A stretch of 5,032 nt of DNA from NCBI GenBank assembly GCA_964437815.1, contig CAYTIE010000048.1:1-5032 (forward strand), read 5' to 3'. Below, in pieces: positions 3,799 through 5,032 of this stretch (within the stretch, counting starts at the first letter, position 1; each line of letters opens with the position of its first letter). The notes beneath the pieces are model-generated. The model searched no databases. It had not been told where the DNA came from and saw only the letters and a list, made by a program, of their open reading frames with translations. The position numbers and the translations under genes were made by a program. Origin of the DNA: Marisimplicoccus sp964437815. Its GTDB lineage: Bacteria > Bacteroidota > Bacteroidia > Flavobacteriales > Flavobacteriaceae.

Positions 3799-5032
3799 AT
3801 GAATAAAGACTTTTCTGCATCAGCATTAAGATACAGGCCTCAAAAATTTCAAGAAGTTGTAGGGCAGGATGCTATTGTTAAAACTTTATTAAATGCTATA
3901 AAAAATGACAGTCTTGCACAAGCACTCCTTTTTTGTGGTCCAAAAGGTGTTGGAAAAACTACATGTGCAAGAATTCTTGCAAAAGAAATAAATAAAGTAG
4001 AAGCAGATTATGATTATAATATTTTTGAGTTAGATGCAGCAAATAATGCTGGAGTAGAAGACATAAGAACGCTTATTGATCAATTTAGAATTCCTCCTCA
4101 AATTGGAAAGTATAAAGTATATATAATTGATGAGGTACATATGTTATCAAAGCAAGCTTTTAATGCATTTTTAAAGTCTCTTGAGGAACCTCCTAAACAC
4201 GTAATATTTATTTTAGCAACAACAGAAAAAAATAAAATAATTCCAACAATTTTGTCTAGGTGTCAAATTTTTGAATTTAAAAAAATCGATCAAGTTCAAA
4301 TAGAAGAATCACTAAAAAATATTTGCAAGGAAAATAAAATTGAATTTGAAGAAGAAGCATTAAACCTAATTGCTAGTAAATCTGATGGAGCAATGAGAGA
4401 TGCTTTAGTTATGTTTGATAGACTAGTTACATTTACTAATGGTAAGCTTTCCCTAAGTGAAGTCTCTATTAACCTTAATACTTTAGATTTAGATACATAT
4501 TTTGATTTTTCAGATTTAATTTTATCAAGTTCTATACCTGATATATTATCAAAATACAATGAAATTGTTAATAAAGGTTTTGATGGATTAAGTTTTATCG
4601 GTGGATTATCAAGACACTACAGAGAAATGCTTATTTCAAAATTTTCAGATAGTCAAAAAATTTCAATCTATAGTGAGTCCATAAAATTAAAATATGAAGA
4701 ATTTGGAAAAAAAATGGAAATTGATGAAATAATTGGAATGATTGATATAATTAATGATTTTGAAATCAATTATAAAAAAATAACTGATGAGAGAATACAT
4801 GTTGAATTATGCTTATTAAGACTTGCCTCATCTAGAATGGACAAAAAAAAAAACTTTCTGATATCAACTAAAGATTTTACATCTATTGTTGATATTGATA
4901 AACATCAAACTGAAAGTGTAGTTGAAAAAAAAGAAAATAAGCTTTTTGATATACCAAATAACCAAAAAGCTGTTTCTAGCTTTTCTTTAGCAAGTGTTGA
5001 TTTTAAAAATTCAATCTCTAATAATAAAGAAA
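3799..5032 (+). CDS. dnaX: DNA polymerase III subunit tau/gamma (DnaX), 3' end cut off by window
   Basis: DnaX is the ATPase of the clamp loader that places the sliding clamp on primed DNA and, in its long form, links the loader to the polymerase and helicase. The first 411 residues are present. Motifs are RYRPQKFQEVVGQ (11-23), Walker A GPKGVGKT (47-54), Walker B VYIIDEVH (107-114), LEEPPKHVIFILATT (128-142), the SRC arginine-finger motif (153-155) and sensor 2 GAMRDA (197-202). The AAA+ core with domain III ends near residue 346, followed by a polar linker and SSFSLASV (about 394-401). The segment between ARILAK and FELDA has no cysteines: the four-Cys zinc module of E. coli DnaX is absent, as I recall for flavobacterial homologues. 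The start is firm, because an in-frame TAA (3793-3795) lies two codons before the ATG. An 11-A run at codons 349-352 could cause frameshifting. The frame resumes with sensible sequence after it, so the gene is intact. Confidence 0.96.
   Translation, partial: MNKDFSASALRYRPQKFQEVVGQDAIVKTLLNAIKNDSLAQALLFCGPKGVGKTTCARILAKEINKVEADYDYNIFELDAANNAGVEDIRTLIDQFRIPPQIGKYKVYIIDEVHMLSKQAFNAFLKSLEEPPKHVIFILATTEKNKIIPTILSRCQIFEFKKIDQVQIEESLKNICKENKIEFEEEALNLIASKSDGAMRDALVMFDRLVTFTNGKLSLSEVSINLNTLDLDTYFDFSDLILSSSIPDILSKYNEIVNKGFDGLSFIGGLSRHYREMLISKFSDSQKISIYSESIKLKYEEFGKKMEIDEIIGMIDIINDFEINYKKITDERIHVELCLLRLASSRMDKKKNFLISTKDFTSIVDIDKHQTESVVEKKENKLFDIPNNQKAVSSFSLASVDFKNSISNNKE
4843..4853 (+). other. A11 run in dnaX: candidate slippage site for a short gamma-like product
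   Basis: Eleven A follow GAC at codon 348. Read normally they give Lys-Lys-Lys-Asn and the frame continues. Loss of one A (or a +1 ribosomal shift) leads to TGA at 4859-4861, giving a protein of about 353 residues. Gain of one A (or a -1 shift) leads to TAA at 4869-4871, giving about 357 residues. Both short products would keep the whole ATPase core and domain III and lose the C-terminal region. Thermus dnaX is known to use transcriptional slippage on an A-run and E. coli dnaX a -1 ribosomal shift; use of the site here is my inference. Confidence 0.45.

Noticed and set aside
4296..4559. Open reading frame of 87 codons on the minus strand inside dnaX
   Set aside because: It lies wholly within the strongly supported dnaX coding sequence and encodes a low-complexity Ser/Leu-rich protein with no recognisable motif; it is a shadow of the A+T-rich gene.

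Overview
The window is a very A+T-rich stretch (I estimate under 30% G+C) of a Gram-negative chromosome, most likely a marine or free-living flavobacterium-like member of the Bacteroidota. Four things point there: the TAnnTTTG -7 promoter element at three gene starts, the absence of clear Shine-Dalgarno sites, a DUF3822-rsmD gene pair (a Bacteroidota arrangement as I recall it), and a DnaX of the form I recall from flavobacteria, without the cysteine zinc module. KdsB shows that the cell makes Kdo-containing lipopolysaccharide.

Layout. Positions 1-209 (+) hold the C-terminal end of an unidentified membrane protein. It converges, with only 3 nt between stop codons, on a minus-strand pair: kdsB (1444-737) and a PlsC-like acyltransferase (740-213), joined by an ATGA overlap. 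Positions 1445-1531 are a divergent promoter region. A plus-strand operon follows: a single-membrane-span protein of unknown function (1532-2188), a DUF3822 protein (2172-2897) and rsmD (2894-3439, TTG start), all overlapping. The gene for RNase P RNA, rnpB, lies on the minus strand (about 3707-3428), and its 3' end overlaps the last codons of rsmD. A second divergent promoter region (3708-3798) drives rnpB leftward and dnaX rightward. dnaX starts at 3799 and runs off the right edge.

How the genes relate. This is core housekeeping DNA: envelope building (kdsB and the acyltransferase), ribosome maturation (rsmD), tRNA maturation (rnpB) and replication (dnaX). There is no sign of a mobile element, CRISPR array, tRNA gene, toxin-antitoxin pair or defence island, and I see no new multi-gene system.

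The points most worth a second look are small. dnaX has a run of 11 A exactly at the end of its clamp-loader core, with stop codons close by in both shifted frames, which could yield a tau/gamma-like pair of products. The conserved 3' end of RNase P RNA doubles as the end of rsmD, including its stop codon. The RNase P RNA is unusually compact. The dnaX promoter is so close to its ATG that the message should be leaderless or nearly so.
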